Assembly: GCA_028819545.1 (NCBI GenBank)
Contig: JAPPLG010000014.1
Location: 97,179 to 161,178 of the forward strand
Length of the DNA stretch: 64,000 nucleotides
Reading direction: 5' to 3'
Source of the DNA: Bdellovibrionales bacterium
GTDB lineage: Bacteria > Bdellovibrionota > Bdellovibrionia > Bdellovibrionales > UBA1609
Shown here: positions 28,204-38,000 of the stretch, piece by piece
Layout of the letters: each line of letters opens with the position of its first letter
Position numbering within the stretch: the first letter of the stretch is position 1
The notes under the pieces: generated by a model
What the model saw: only the letters and a program-made list of their open reading frames with translations
Database searches by the model: none
Told to the model about the DNA's origin: nothing
Made by a program: the position numbers and the translations under genes

Positions 28204-28965
28204 TTACCTTTCGTAAAATAATTCCATTCCTTTTGCAGCACTACCTGCCGCCGCTGTACTTAAAGTTTTTTCATAGGGTTCAAATCTCACTAAGCCTGTT
28301 GCCGGATCTGTAACCGGCTTCATCGCCCAAATACGATCTGTTTCAATTCTGGCAATCAAAGCACCCTCCTGCCCGAGCCGATCATTTTCAGTTAAAGTAT
28401 AAGTTTTATTTTGAACCTCGAACAAAGCTCTTGGAACCACTCCATCACGACCCCATATGATGGCCCTCAATTGAATATTATCAATACTGGCTTGTTCTAC
28501 AGGATGCAGACGGTCTTCAGGAAGTGTCGTAATATCCTTTAAAGCTCCCGGCTTGGAAAAAGGATCTTTCTTATCTTCAATAGTATATTTATAGTCCGGG
28601 GTATATGCTCTAATTTTTAATCGCAAAGCTCTGACCTCCTCAGACTCCTCTCCCGCAGGCACAGCCTCTGCCTGCTCAACTTCTTCTTGAGTATCTTTTG
28701 GTTGTTCTGCCTCTTCAGCTGTCTGCACTACTCCTTCTGTAACTTCCAGCCCTTCCACTGTGTCGAGTTTTGTTGGAGGAGCATTATCCAATAAAACTTC
28801 TGCTTCTGCTGTCCCGGGAGGAAGTTGCCCTGTTGGAGAAGGAACTTGAATATCTACAGCAGTATCTGTCGAAGACTCCGGTACATCCAACACAGGTTGA
28901 TTGTCTTCCGACAAAGAAAAACACGTAGAGAATAATAAGATTAAAAACAAATAAAAGCGACTCAT
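28204..28965 (-). CDS. pilP: Type IV pilus alignment protein PilP
   Basis: This 253-aa protein has an N-terminal signal sequence (MSRFYLFLILLFSTCFS), a long Glu/Pro-rich linker, and the C-terminal PilP beta-domain. The domain is introduced by the KDPFSKPG motif and contains IDNIQLRAIIWG and ALFEVQNKTYTLTENDRLG. PilP links the PilNO inner-membrane complex to PilQ. Some PilP proteins are lipidated; here the Cys in FSTC is a possible but weak lipobox. The linker's acidity mirrors that of PilQ. Confidence 0.9.
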   Translation of the reverse strand: MSRFYLFLILLFSTCFSLSEDNQPVLDVPESSTDTAVDIQVPSPTGQLPPGTAEAEVLLDNAPPTKLDTVEGLEVTEGVVQTAEEAEQPKDTQEEVEQAEAVPAGEESEEVRALRLKIRAYTPDYKYTIEDKKDPFSKPGALKDITTLPEDRLHPVEQASIDNIQLRAIIWGRDGVVPRALFEVQNKTYTLTENDRLGQEGALIARIETDRIWAMKPVTDPATGLVRFEPYEKTLSTAAAGSAAKGMELFYER

Positions 28966-28998
28966 ACTTTCTTAGGCTATTCAAACACGTATGTTTCT

Positions 28999-29619
28999 TC
29001 AAGTCTGCTCATTTTGCTTTGCATTTTCATCTTGCACGGTGGCAGGTTGAATGTAACGAAAACCAAGTACGTTGATCTGTGCTTGTATCTTTTGAATTTT
29101 AACATCTCCTGATTCATTTCTATTCCCGACTGCCACAGGCTTAATGTCTACATTTTGAACAGTAATAACTTTATCCAAGTCCGTCAGCTTTGACAAAAAA
29201 CTTAAAAACTGTGCAAACTCCCCTTCTATCACCAATTGTACATTTAAAGTTTCGTAAAGTTCCGTTTGTTTTTGCCTTGAAGAACCCTTCATAGACATAA
29301 TTTCCAAACCGCTGTCTTTTGAAAGACGCGTTAAGTCTTGAAACAGTTGTCGATTGGTTAACTGATACGGAAAATACTCATAAAACAACTCTAACTCTTG
29401 CCCCAATAATCTCACACTATTGTCAAATGCAACGGCCTTTTCTATTTCTTCTTTTTTCTTTTTAATATTTTTATCCGTTTGAATAATTTGATTTTTGACA
29501 TTTTCTGTTTCTTGAATAATATCAAGGCCTGGATCATACAAAAAAAACCAATAACCTGACGCAAGCACCCCTGATATAAAAATCATACCAATGATAGTAA
29601 GATTAGAAATAAAATTCAT
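28999..29619 (-). CDS. pilO: Type IV pilus alignment protein PilO
   Basis: This 206-aa bitopic inner-membrane protein has one N-terminal TM helix (about residues 7-26), a periplasmic coiled coil (NVKNQIIQTDKNIKKKKEEIEKA), and a ferredoxin-like C-terminal fold (LNVQLVIEGEFAQFLSFLSKL). It heterodimerises with PilN. It lies between pilN and pilP in canonical order. Confidence 0.92.
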   Translation of the reverse strand: MNFISNLTIIGMIFISGVLASGYWFFLYDPGLDIIQETENVKNQIIQTDKNIKKKKEEIEKAVAFDNSVRLLGQELELFYEYFPYQLTNRQLFQDLTRLSKDSGLEIMSMKGSSRQKQTELYETLNVQLVIEGEFAQFLSFLSKLTDLDKVITVQNVDIKPVAVGNRNESGDVKIQKIQAQINVLGFRYIQPATVQDENAKQNEQT

Positions 29620-29634
29620 GACAAAAACCTAAAA

Positions 29635-30273
29635 TTAAGTGCCTGAATCATCAATGATTTTACCTGTAATTCTAAAATTTTTAATTTTAGTCTGTTGATT
29701 CGACACAACATCTTCCCAATTGATTGAATGATAGACAGTGTCTTGCCTTTGCAGTCTCCCAACAAATTGATCAATTACATCTTCTTTGCTGGCTGAACCT
29801 GCAATAGTGAGCTTATCTCCCTTTACACTCACTGTGCTGAAAAACATAAAATCATTCATATTTTCTTGCTCTGAAGCTCGGCCCATTGCATCCTGCACAC
29901 TATCTAAAACACGAATCACCATAATTCTCTCTTGAGCTATTTTTTTCAGAATTCCTAATTTATTTTGAAAATCTTCATGTTTTTTATGAGCCCCATCATA
30001 CGCAGCCAGCTGTGATGTCAGTTTTTGCAATTCTTGATTTTTAGCGTTTAACTCTCCTTCTACCTGAGCTTTTTGTTGTAACAACATATTTTTATTGTAT
30101 TTCTCATAAAAGACCAAACCCGCAGGAATGATCCCAATAACAGCAAGTTTTATACCTAAAGATATAAGAGTATGAATACCAAACTCACCTGATTCCAGAT
30201 GTTGTTTCAGCTGGCTGGATAAATCCAATTTAATTGTACTGCTATGTTGACCTGATTTTTTAAAATTAATCAT
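29635..30273 (-). CDS. pilN: Type IV pilus assembly protein PilN
   Basis: This 212-aa protein starts at MINFKKSGQHS, preceded by AGGTGGAG; the track start 11 codons earlier lacks this support. A short cytoplasmic tail is expected to bind PilM. It is followed by one TM helix (TLISLGIKLAVIGIIPAGLVF), a coiled coil (AQVEGELNAKNQELQKLTSQL) and a ferredoxin-like domain. It lies in pilMNOP order. Confidence 0.92.
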   Translation of the reverse strand: MINFKKSGQHSSTIKLDLSSQLKQHLESGEFGIHTLISLGIKLAVIGIIPAGLVFYEKYNKNMLLQQKAQVEGELNAKNQELQKLTSQLAAYDGAHKKHEDFQNKLGILKKIAQERIMVIRVLDSVQDAMGRASEQENMNDFMFFSTVSVKGDKLTIAGSASKEDVIDQFVGRLQRQDTVYHSINWEDVVSNQQTKIKNFRITGKIIDDSGT

Positions 30274-30329
30274 CAGAAAAACTCCACCTGAATAAGTGTA
30301 GCACACCTTTTAATCATTAAACTAGAACT

Positions 30330-31412
30330 TTATCGTCTTGAAACAATTTGACTAAGAGCCAAACCCACACAAGTTCCTGCAAAAGAATGCAAATCAGTCA
30401 ATTTTTTCTTGGAAAAACCTTTTGTTTGAATGTTGCGAAACACTTGTAAGTTCTCTATGTCTGACTGCATTCTTTGAGAAATTTCTGACTGCAAACCAGG
30501 AACATTACGCCCACCTCCTGTAACACAAACCTTTGAAATAACAGCTTTAGAAAAGTAATTAAAGAAATATTCCATACCAGTGGAAATCTCTTGCGCAACT
30601 ACTGAATTATGGTTTTGAATAATTTCCATTGCTTCATCCGGAACGCTTTCTCCTTTACACACTGTATCCAGTAAATTTTGTGCTTCATCGTAGTTAACAC
30701 CTAACCTGCGTTGAATCTCCTGCAAATAAGATTGAGTTCCTGTAAACAAATCTCTTGAAAAAACAACATGAAAATTTCGAATGACATAAAATCCGGTGGT
30801 TTGAAAACCAATATCTAAAACAAGAACATAATCAGATCTCTCAAGCTGATTATAGTTTTTTGATAAAATATACTGCAAAGACAATAAAGATGGAAAAACA
30901 ACATCTGTTTGAACAGCAATATCATGAGTGCATATATTGTATGTATTGAGATCTTTATTCTGCATTGCTATTAGAAAAACAGAATCCATATTTGGATCAT
31001 CATCTTCCATACGCGGCAAATCAATAGTCACATACTCTGTTTGTTCGATATCAAAAGGCAAATGTTGAGAGGCCTCAAAGCGAATATTTTCTTTTTTCAC
31101 ACTGATATGATCTGACTTGATGACACTCAGTTTCCTGGTCACAATAGCAGACCCACCTATTCCCAATATAACTTTACATTTACTGGTATATTGAACTTGC
31201 TTATAGAGCAGATGCTTTAACTGTGCCTGAACCAACTGGCTGTCTATCAACGTACTTTTATCCATAGCCTGAGCGGGAACGGGAGTCATTTCAAAATGTG
31301 TCAACACAGGTTTTCGGTCTACCATTTTAAATTGTGCGGCCTTAAGATACCTGGACCCCATATCAATTGTAATCAACGTTTTCTTTGGAAAAAATAAATT
31401 GGATAAAGCCAC
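30330..31412 (-). CDS. pilM: Type IV pilus actin-like ATPase PilM
   Basis: This 360-aa cytoplasmic protein of the FtsA/actin fold has the phosphate-1-like segment TLITIDMGSRYLKAAQF, VLDIGFQTTGFYVI, and the adenosine motif CVTGGGRNVPGL. PilM binds the N-terminal tail of PilN on the inner face of the membrane. It is the first gene of the pilMNOPQ run. Confidence 0.95.
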   Translation of the reverse strand: MALSNLFFPKKTLITIDMGSRYLKAAQFKMVDRKPVLTHFEMTPVPAQAMDKSTLIDSQLVQAQLKHLLYKQVQYTSKCKVILGIGGSAIVTRKLSVIKSDHISVKKENIRFEASQHLPFDIEQTEYVTIDLPRMEDDDPNMDSVFLIAMQNKDLNTYNICTHDIAVQTDVVFPSLLSLQYILSKNYNQLERSDYVLVLDIGFQTTGFYVIRNFHVVFSRDLFTGTQSYLQEIQRRLGVNYDEAQNLLDTVCKGESVPDEAMEIIQNHNSVVAQEISTGMEYFFNYFSKAVISKVCVTGGGRNVPGLQSEISQRMQSDIENLQVFRNIQTKGFSKKKLTDLHSFAGTCVGLALSQIVSRR

Positions 31413-31445
31413 TAGACCGCCTTTTTAAGAAATAGAAATTATAAA

Positions 31446-32246
31446 TTAACTTTCAAAAATAGAAAATATAAAAAATGAACTATCCGGATAAGAAAACAAA
31501 ATAAATAAATAAGTTGCTAATGCCAGGTAAGGCCCAAAGGCTAATTCCATTCCTAAAAGTGATTTTCGCTCTTTATTATAACGTATCACTGCGTATATTA
31601 CATACAGCGTTCCTAAAATACTCACCCACAGCAATACCGGTAAAAGATTGCGAAAACCCACTAAAGCGCCAATCCAAGCCAACATCTTTATATCTCCGCC
31701 TCCCATACCTTCTTTCTTAAAAATAAAATGGTAAACAGCCCCCAGCACTAAAAGAAACCCTCCTCCATACACTACGCCCAATATTGCAGAAATGAATTCC
31801 CTTTCAGGATTAATCCAGGCGCCAAGCAAAGCCAGCCCTATCCCTCCTAAGGTGCATGTATCAGGCAAAATAGTTCGTTTGAGATCCACTGCAGAAGCTA
31901 TAACAGCAATGATGCAGAAAAGAGCTATTTCAACAACATACCAACTTTCATATAAAGCCAAACAGACAACAGCCAGGGAAAACCCCATAACAAATTCAAT
32001 CACAGGTCTTCTGACATCTATTCTTCTAAGACATTTTGAACATTTACCGCAGGCAAATAACCAAGATAAGACAGGGATAAACCCTAAAAAATAATGACAG
32101 CTTGGACATCTGTACAGCTTGAATTTTCTATGTCCTTCATAAATCAAAACCAGCCCATAAGCCCACTGACCTATAAACAGACCTAAAATAAAGATAATAA
32201 AAATAATACTATACAAAATCTTTTCGATTAAAAATTTGAATCGCAA
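31446..32246 (-). CDS. pilD: Prepilin leader peptidase / N-methyltransferase
   Basis: This 266-aa polytopic aspartyl protease cleaves and N-methylates type IV prepilins. The cytoplasmic zinc-binding loop is visible (CPSC and CGKCSKC). Both catalytic aspartate motifs are present (SAVDLKRTILPD and GMGGGDIKMLAW, the GxGD signature). The start is TTG and overlaps the ABC permease gene by 38 nt. The first TM region is short, and no better start was found. Confidence 0.93.
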   Translation of the reverse strand: MRFKFLIEKILYSIIFIIFILGLFIGQWAYGLVLIYEGHRKFKLYRCPSCHYFLGFIPVLSWLFACGKCSKCLRRIDVRRPVIEFVMGFSLAVVCLALYESWYVVEIALFCIIAVIASAVDLKRTILPDTCTLGGIGLALLGAWINPEREFISAILGVVYGGGFLLVLGAVYHFIFKKEGMGGGDIKMLAWIGALVGFRNLLPVLLWVSILGTLYVIYAVIRYNKERKSLLGMELAFGPYLALATYLFILFSYPDSSFFIFSIFES

Positions 32247-32985
32247 TAACCAAAAACAATATCACCCAAGATACAGCATAAAAAGAATAAAACATGACCT
32301 CTGTGAAAGGCACCAAGTCTTGATACACAACATGAGGTCTCCAGTTAAAGCGCTCCAGGTTTGGAAATACCAACACTCCATACTCGGAAATAAACCTTAA
32401 AAAAGGCTCTTCTGTTTTTTGCAATAACGTTTTCATAGTATCAATCCAATGCCCAATAATAAAAAAACATACTGTGTAACAAATAATTAAAAAATTAGAT
32501 GTAAAAGAACTAAATAAAATAGAAATGGAAAGTAAAACTAAAGCTTCCAGGTAAATACCCCACAAGGACTTAAAGAAGACAGATTGGATGGGAATCTGAA
32601 AATAATAAAAAATACCAGATAAAATAAAGCCTAACAGAATAACAGCAACAATCATGATAAAGGCCATTCCAAAAAACTTACCTAAAATATATTGGGCGCG
32701 GGAGATAGGCCGTGTAATCAATGTGGTGATAATTTTCTTCTCCATATCCCTTGTAATAGATAAACTTCCAAAGAAAATAGAGGCGGCAATTAAAACAATT
32801 TGTGCGGCAAAAAGACTAAAATTTACTGTGATACGTTTCTCTTCAGACATAGAAAGAGGACCCAAAATAGCCCCTACTGAAAGAATTAAAACAGCAACCA
32901 AAACCAAACCATAAAAGAATCGATGACGTATGACTTCCTGAAATCCATTCGCGGCCAATATAAAAATATTTCTCCACATTTTCAT
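32209..32985 (-). CDS. ABC-2 type transporter permease (PilI-like)
   Basis: This 258-aa integral membrane protein has about six TM helices and the EKKIITTLITRPISRAQYILGKFFG cytoplasmic motif of ABC-2 permeases. I prefer ATG 32985, with GGTGAG 5 nt upstream, over the track's GTG at 32994. It sits between the ABC ATPase and pilD. In Myxococcus xanthus an ABC ATPase/permease pair (PilH/PilI) required for pilus assembly sits beside pilD, so this is plausibly the same system (inference from gene order). Confidence 0.85.
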   Translation of the reverse strand: MKMWRNIFILAANGFQEVIRHRFFYGLVLVAVLILSVGAILGPLSMSEEKRITVNFSLFAAQIVLIAASIFFGSLSITRDMEKKIITTLITRPISRAQYILGKFFGMAFIMIVAVILLGFILSGIFYYFQIPIQSVFFKSLWGIYLEALVLLSISILFSSFTSNFLIICYTVCFFIIGHWIDTMKTLLQKTEEPFLRFISEYGVLVFPNLERFNWRPHVVYQDLVPFTEVMFYSFYAVSWVILFLVIAIQIFNRKDFV

Positions 32986-32990
32986 TATGC

Positions 32991-33872
32991 TCACCTTTGC
33001 TTTAAAGCCAATTTTCTAAAAGTTTCTTCCAGATTCGTACTGACTCTTTCTACAGAAACAACGTCCAGTTTCTGTTGCCTGAGTTCATCCAATATTTTTT
33101 GACATTCTTCCAAATTGGAAGCCAGCCGGGTTTGGTCTGCCTTATTTTGATCAATATAGATAATTTCCATCTTATCTGATTCAGCCCCCATAAACTCTCC
33201 CATATCTCCTTCAAAAATAACCTCACCCTCTTTTAAAACCACTAAATCTGAACAAAGCCTTTCCACATCATGTAAAAGGTGACTGCTCAAAAACACAGAG
33301 GTGCCGCGCTCCGCAACTTGATGAATAATTTCCATAACATAAGAGCGCCCATTGAAATCCAAACCAGACATGGGTTCATCTAAAATCAAAAGATCCGGTT
33401 CATGGATGACCGCTTGAAGCAACCCAATTTTCTGAAGCATACCTTTTGAATATTGTCTCAACTTTTTATCTCTATCTTTGCTTAAATCCATTTTTTTTAA
33501 CAGCATATTAATCCGAGATTTTAAATCAGACTTAGAATACTTAGCATGAGAAAGCCTCCCATAAAAAAATAAAAACTCCTCTCCTGTTAAAAAATCATAA
33601 AAGTAAGGGTGCTCCGGAAGAAACCCAATTCGAGACCATAACTTTGAGTGAAGCTTTTGGCTTCCAAAAAAACGACACTCCCCTTGATCCGGCCATATCA
33701 ACTCCAACATACATTTCATAGTTGTTGTCTTGCCCGATCCATTTGCTCCTAAAAACCCTGTGATCTTGCCTTCAGCCACTGAAAAAGTAATATTTTTTAA
33801 AACAGAAACTTTCTTAGAACCTAAACCTTTTTGAAAAGACTTATTCAAACCTTTCACAGAAATAACAGACAT
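32991..33872 (-). CDS. ABC transporter ATP-binding protein (PilH-like)
   Basis: This 293-aa ATPase has Walker A GANGSGKTTT, signature QYSKGMLQKIG (variant of LSGGQ), Walker B LLILDEPMSGLD, and the H-loop SSHLLHDVE. Its C-terminal extension is about 60 aa. It is the first gene of the long minus-strand block and is coupled to the permease. By position it matches PilH of the M. xanthus pil cluster; by sequence alone it could serve any ABC-2 exporter. Confidence 0.9.
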   Translation of the reverse strand: MSVISVKGLNKSFQKGLGSKKVSVLKNITFSVAEGKITGFLGANGSGKTTTMKCMLELIWPDQGECRFFGSQKLHSKLWSRIGFLPEHPYFYDFLTGEEFLFFYGRLSHAKYSKSDLKSRINMLLKKMDLSKDRDKKLRQYSKGMLQKIGLLQAVIHEPDLLILDEPMSGLDFNGRSYVMEIIHQVAERGTSVFLSSHLLHDVERLCSDLVVLKEGEVIFEGDMGEFMGAESDKMEIIYIDQNKADQTRLASNLEECQKILDELRQQKLDVVSVERVSTNLEETFRKLALKQR

Positions 33873-34003
33873 GATCTGAACTCCAGAATATTATTAAGCT
33901 ATTCACATTATAATACAACAAATGAGTTGTTTGAGTGACAATACAACTCACCTCTAAAAATTTAATCCATTTTTTTTGCTTTGTAAAGAAAAGCTGATAA
34001 AAA

Positions 34004-37000
34004 TTAACTCAGAGGGGAAACTTGAAAAGATTTCTTACGCATCTTCTTCAACACGATTAAGAAAGATTTAATGGCATCCTTTTCTGTAATACAGGGAACT
34101 GCATAGTCCACACAGCTTCTTCGAATACCAAAGCTGGCCTCAATAGACCGTTGTCCTGATGTTGTATTAAATACAAAAGCCACTCTGCCGGATCGAATTC
34201 GGTCCACACAATGAGGGCGCCCTTCATGCACCTTCTTCACAGAAAGGCAGGACAGTCCATGAGATGTTAAAAAATCAGCTGTGCCTCGAGTGGCACTAAT
34301 TGTATAACCTAAGTCCAACAATTCTTTAATATCTTCCAAAAGTAAGGGCTTGTCCTTTTCTCTAAGAGATAAAAAAACCTCCCCCTCCAAAGGAAAAGTT
34401 AATTGACTGGAGACTAAAGCTTTTAACAGGGCTTCAGAATAATCAACACCCCGTCCCATAACCTCCCCTATGGATTTCATCTCCGGCCCTAAAATAGAAT
34501 CCACATCGTCAAATTTTTTAAATGGAAACACAACACCCTTAACAGAAATTTTTTGTACATCAGTCCAATCCACCACCGCAGGTTTGTCATAATCCAACAT
34601 GGCCTCTACAGCTAAATCCACAATAGGAACCCCTGTGGCTTTAGACAAAAAAGGCACACTTCGAGAACTTCTCGGATTAGCCTCCAAAATAAAAATCTCA
34701 TCATTTTTAACAGCAATTTGTAAATTTAAAACACCCTTTACATTTAGTTTTTCCGCCAATACGACAGAACACTTTTCAATCTCCTGATACATTTCTTTTT
34801 TTAATCTTCTTGGAGGCAACACTCCCATACTGTCTCCACTATGCACCCCCGCCGCTTCAATGTGCTCCAATATACCTCCTATAACATTCCAGTCTTTTCC
34901 CCGCACCATATCTACATCTACTTCTAAAAATCCTTCTAAAAACTGATCGATCAGACAAGGGTTTGATTGAGAGATAAAATACTGATAACGGTCAAAATAA
35001 TTTTTCAATTCTTCTTCAGTATGAATAATCTCCATACGCCGCCCTCCTAAAACATAGCTGGGACGACATACCAGAGGATACCCTACTCTCTCCACAATTT
35101 TTAAAGCTTCTTTTAGTGAACCGGCCCCCCCTGATTTCGGAGCTTGAAAGCCTGCATTTTTACAAAGGCGGGCAAACTGCATACGATCTTCAGCCAAGTC
35201 TATTGTTTTCATTGAAGATCCTATGATTTTAAATCCTTCTGATAAAGCAGGTCGGGCTAACTCCAAAGCTGTCTGCCCGCCAAATTGAGAGCAAAAAAAT
35301 TGCGGCTGTATGTACTTCAATACTTCCAGTACATATTCTTCCGCCAAAGGTTCAAAATACAACTCATTTGCGGTATCATAATCAGTGGAAACCGTCTCCG
35401 GGTTGGAGTTAATCATAACTGTGTAATAGCCGCATTTTTTAAACTTTTTCACAGCACGCACACAACTATAATCAAATTCAATTCCCTGACCAATGCGGTT
35501 AGGGCCGCTTCCAAAAATCGCAACAGTTTTATCATGAGCAATATTACGTGTTTGCCTTTGCCCCAGATAAGTTGAATAATAATAAGGTGTACTGGAGCGA
35601 AACTCTCCTGCACAAGTATCTACAGAATAAAAAGCAGGCAAAATATTTTTCTTCCATCTTTTCTTCCTTACTTCCTGCTCTGAACAATCTAAAACATGAG
35701 CAATCCATGCATCCGGAAAACCTGCTTGTTTTGCCGTTAACAAATTGTCAAAGGTTAATTGTTTCTCCATTTCTATAAAATCAAAAATAGCTTCTAAAAA
35801 CCACGGATCTATTTGAGTCAGGTTATGCACCTGCTGAACGCTCCATCCCTCTCTAAAAGACTGAAAAATATGAAAAATACGTTTGCTGTTCGGATAAGAT
35901 AAATACTGTTCTGAAAAATCAACCCGATACATAAGCTCCCGATCTTTTTCAATAGAAAACACAGATTTAATAAAAGATTCTATAAAAGTCCGACCGATGC
36001 CCATAACTTCCCCAACACTTTTCATTTGAGTTGTTAAGGAATCTTTAGCTCCTTCATATTTATTAAAATCAAAACGAGGACATTTAGTGACAATATAATC
36101 CAAAGCAGGTTCATAACAGGAAGGGGTTGTCCCTGTAATGTCATTGGGAATTTCTTCAAGGGTGTATCCCATGGCCAACAATGCCGCTATCTTTGCAATA
36201 GGAAACCCAGTGGCCTTGGAAGCTAAAGCCGAAGAGCGGCTTACACGAGGATTCATTTCAATAACCAGTCTCTCTCTGGTGACAGGATGTACGGCAAACT
36301 GAATATTTGCCCCTCCTGTTTCCACTCCAATAGATGAAATAATTTTCTTAGCTTCAGAGCGCATTTCTTGATATTCACGGTCAGATAAAGTTTGCTGAGG
36401 GGCAACAGCAATACTGTCTCCGGTATGTACGCCGCAGGGATCTACATTTTCTATAGAACACACAACAACAAATGTTCCTTTTTTATCCCGCATCACTTCC
36501 AACTCAAATTCTTTCCAGCCTAGTAAGCTTTTTTCAATCAACACTTCTGAGGTTGGACTTTCTCTTAAAGCAATTGTTAAACGTTTTTCAAATTCATCCA
36601 GCGAATGCACAACACCGCCGCCGCTTCCCCCCAATGTATAGTTCGGCCGTAAGATTAAAGGAAACTCAACATTCTGAACCCTCTCCAACCCTTCTTTATA
36701 AGAGTGCACCAGCCAGCTTTCAGGATATTTAGCTCCTATACTCTTTAAAATTTCTCTAAATTCTTCTCGGTTTTCCGCCTTGCGGATTGTTTCAGCTGAG
36801 GCCCCCAAAAGTTGAATATTATGTTTCTTAAAAACTCCCTTGGATTCTAATTCCAAAGCCAGATTCAAAGCTGTCTGTCCTCCTAAAGTGGGAATAACAA
36901 ATTGAGGTTTTTCAACAGCACATATTTTTTCTACAAACTCAGCGGATAAAGGTTCGACATAAACCTTTGATGCAATTTCAACATCTGTCATGATAGTGGC

Positions 37001-37144
37001 TGGGTTGGAGTTTACCAAAATAACTTCATAGCCTTTTGCCATTAAAGCTTTGCAGGCTTGAGTGCCCGAGTAATCAAACTCACACGCTTGACCTATAACA
37101 ATAGGGCCGCTTCCAAAAATAAGTACTTTTTCTAAATTATTCAT
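34004..37144 (-). CDS. carB: Carbamoyl-phosphate synthase large subunit
   Basis: This 1046-aa enzyme makes carbamoyl phosphate for pyrimidine and arginine synthesis. Two homologous ATP-grasp halves are visible: VLIFGSGPIVIGQACEFDYSG at the start and VAIFGSGPNRIGQGIEFDYS in the middle. A C-terminal methylglyoxal-synthase-like allosteric domain (GYTISATRGTADFL) follows. The start overlaps the stop of the mini-pilin gene by 1 nt (TAATG). Its partner carA is 5.4 kb away, in a different transcription unit. Confidence 0.98.
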   Translation of the reverse strand: MNNLEKVLIFGSGPIVIGQACEFDYSGTQACKALMAKGYEVILVNSNPATIMTDVEIASKVYVEPLSAEFVEKICAVEKPQFVIPTLGGQTALNLALELESKGVFKKHNIQLLGASAETIRKAENREEFREILKSIGAKYPESWLVHSYKEGLERVQNVEFPLILRPNYTLGGSGGGVVHSLDEFEKRLTIALRESPTSEVLIEKSLLGWKEFELEVMRDKKGTFVVVCSIENVDPCGVHTGDSIAVAPQQTLSDREYQEMRSEAKKIISSIGVETGGANIQFAVHPVTRERLVIEMNPRVSRSSALASKATGFPIAKIAALLAMGYTLEEIPNDITGTTPSCYEPALDYIVTKCPRFDFNKYEGAKDSLTTQMKSVGEVMGIGRTFIESFIKSVFSIEKDRELMYRVDFSEQYLSYPNSKRIFHIFQSFREGWSVQQVHNLTQIDPWFLEAIFDFIEMEKQLTFDNLLTAKQAGFPDAWIAHVLDCSEQEVRKKRWKKNILPAFYSVDTCAGEFRSSTPYYYSTYLGQRQTRNIAHDKTVAIFGSGPNRIGQGIEFDYSCVRAVKKFKKCGYYTVMINSNPETVSTDYDTANELYFEPLAEEYVLEVLKYIQPQFFCSQFGGQTALELARPALSEGFKIIGSSMKTIDLAEDRMQFARLCKNAGFQAPKSGGAGSLKEALKIVERVGYPLVCRPSYVLGGRRMEIIHTEEELKNYFDRYQYFISQSNPCLIDQFLEGFLEVDVDMVRGKDWNVIGGILEHIEAAGVHSGDSMGVLPPRRLKKEMYQEIEKCSVVLAEKLNVKGVLNLQIAVKNDEIFILEANPRSSRSVPFLSKATGVPIVDLAVEAMLDYDKPAVVDWTDVQKISVKGVVFPFKKFDDVDSILGPEMKSIGEVMGRGVDYSEALLKALVSSQLTFPLEGEVFLSLREKDKPLLLEDIKELLDLGYTISATRGTADFLTSHGLSCLSVKKVHEGRPHCVDRIRSGRVAFVFNTTSGQRSIEASFGIRRSCVDYAVPCITEKDAIKSFLIVLKKMRKKSFQVSPLS

Positions 37145-37338
37145 TAATGAGGTACATCTGCGCCAATTTCTTTAATCAATGTTCTCCAATAATCAACAAA
37201 AGCAGATGCCCCTGAACCGTCCGGAGAACTCCCTAAATCTATAACTTCTTTAAACACACTGGCTAAAGCAATAACTATAATTAATAATAAAACGTATTCA
37301 ACAGCCACCTGACCTCTATTTTTTATATATTTATTCAT
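37144..37338 (-). CDS. Small pilin-like protein (class III / Flp-type signal)
   Basis: This 64-aa protein has a short basic N-terminus, MNKYIKNRG, followed directly by QVAVEYVLLLIIVIALA. That gives a Gly at -1 and Glu at +5, as in Flp or type IV prepilins, then a hydrophobic helix and a 35-residue polar tail. It overlaps rpe by 8 nt and carB by 1 nt, so it is firmly inside a housekeeping operon. It may be processed by the PilD encoded about 5 kb away. The role is unknown. Confidence 0.75.
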   Translation of the reverse strand: MNKYIKNRGQVAVEYVLLLIIVIALASVFKEVIDLGSSPDGSGASAFVDYWRTLIKEIGADVPH

Positions 37339-37996
37339 TCACTACACCTTTTAAACGTGAAATAGCTGAACGGTAATTATTGCTCTTAAATATATAATGC
37401 CCTGAAACTAAAATGTCAGCCTCATTCAACCACTGTAATGTTTGATTGTTGACTCCCCCGTCTATTTCAATTTTAACGGATGTTTTCCGTCTATCCAACT
37501 CCTGTCTTAAAGACTTTATTTTCAAAGCAGAAGATTCAATAAATTTTTGACCGCTAAACCCTGGCTCTACGGTCATAATAATGATAAAATCAATATGTTC
37601 CAAATAGGGAAAAACAGACTCAACTGAAGTTTTAGGTTTTATAGCTAACCCACTAGAAATACCTAAATTTTTAATATTACTTAAAATAGAAAAGTCCTTC
37701 AGCGCCTCATAATGCACACTAATAGAATGAGCCCCCGCCTGAGCAAAAGACTCCCATTGAACTTCCGGATTGGCCACCATCAGATGAACATCCAAAGGTA
37801 AATGAGTGATCTGAGAAAGATCTTTTACAATCCAAGGCCCAAACGTCAAATTAGGCACAAAATGACCATCCATAACATCAATATGAAGTCCATCAGCCCC
37901 AGCCTCCTCTACTTTCTTAACTTCCGTCTTTAAATTACTTAAATCACAGGATAATAAAGAAGGGTTAATAATAAAACTTTTAGTTCTTTTCTGCAT
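37331..37996 (-). CDS. rpe: Ribulose-phosphate 3-epimerase
   Basis: This pentose-phosphate TIM-barrel enzyme has 221 aa from ATG 37996; the track begins at a TTG four codons earlier. INPSLLSCDLSNL is the standard opening. Metal ligands are visible in LHIDVMDGHFVPN and LDVHLMV. EPGFSGQKF and IEIDGGVN follow. The track's start overlaps fmt by 8 nt, so it is probably coupled. Confidence 0.95.
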   Translation of the reverse strand: MQKRTKSFIINPSLLSCDLSNLKTEVKKVEEAGADGLHIDVMDGHFVPNLTFGPWIVKDLSQITHLPLDVHLMVANPEVQWESFAQAGAHSISVHYEALKDFSILSNIKNLGISSGLAIKPKTSVESVFPYLEHIDFIIIMTVEPGFSGQKFIESSALKIKSLRQELDRRKTSVKIEIDGGVNNQTLQWLNEADILVSGHYIFKSNNYRSAISRLKGVVNE

Positions 37997-38000
37997 TTTC

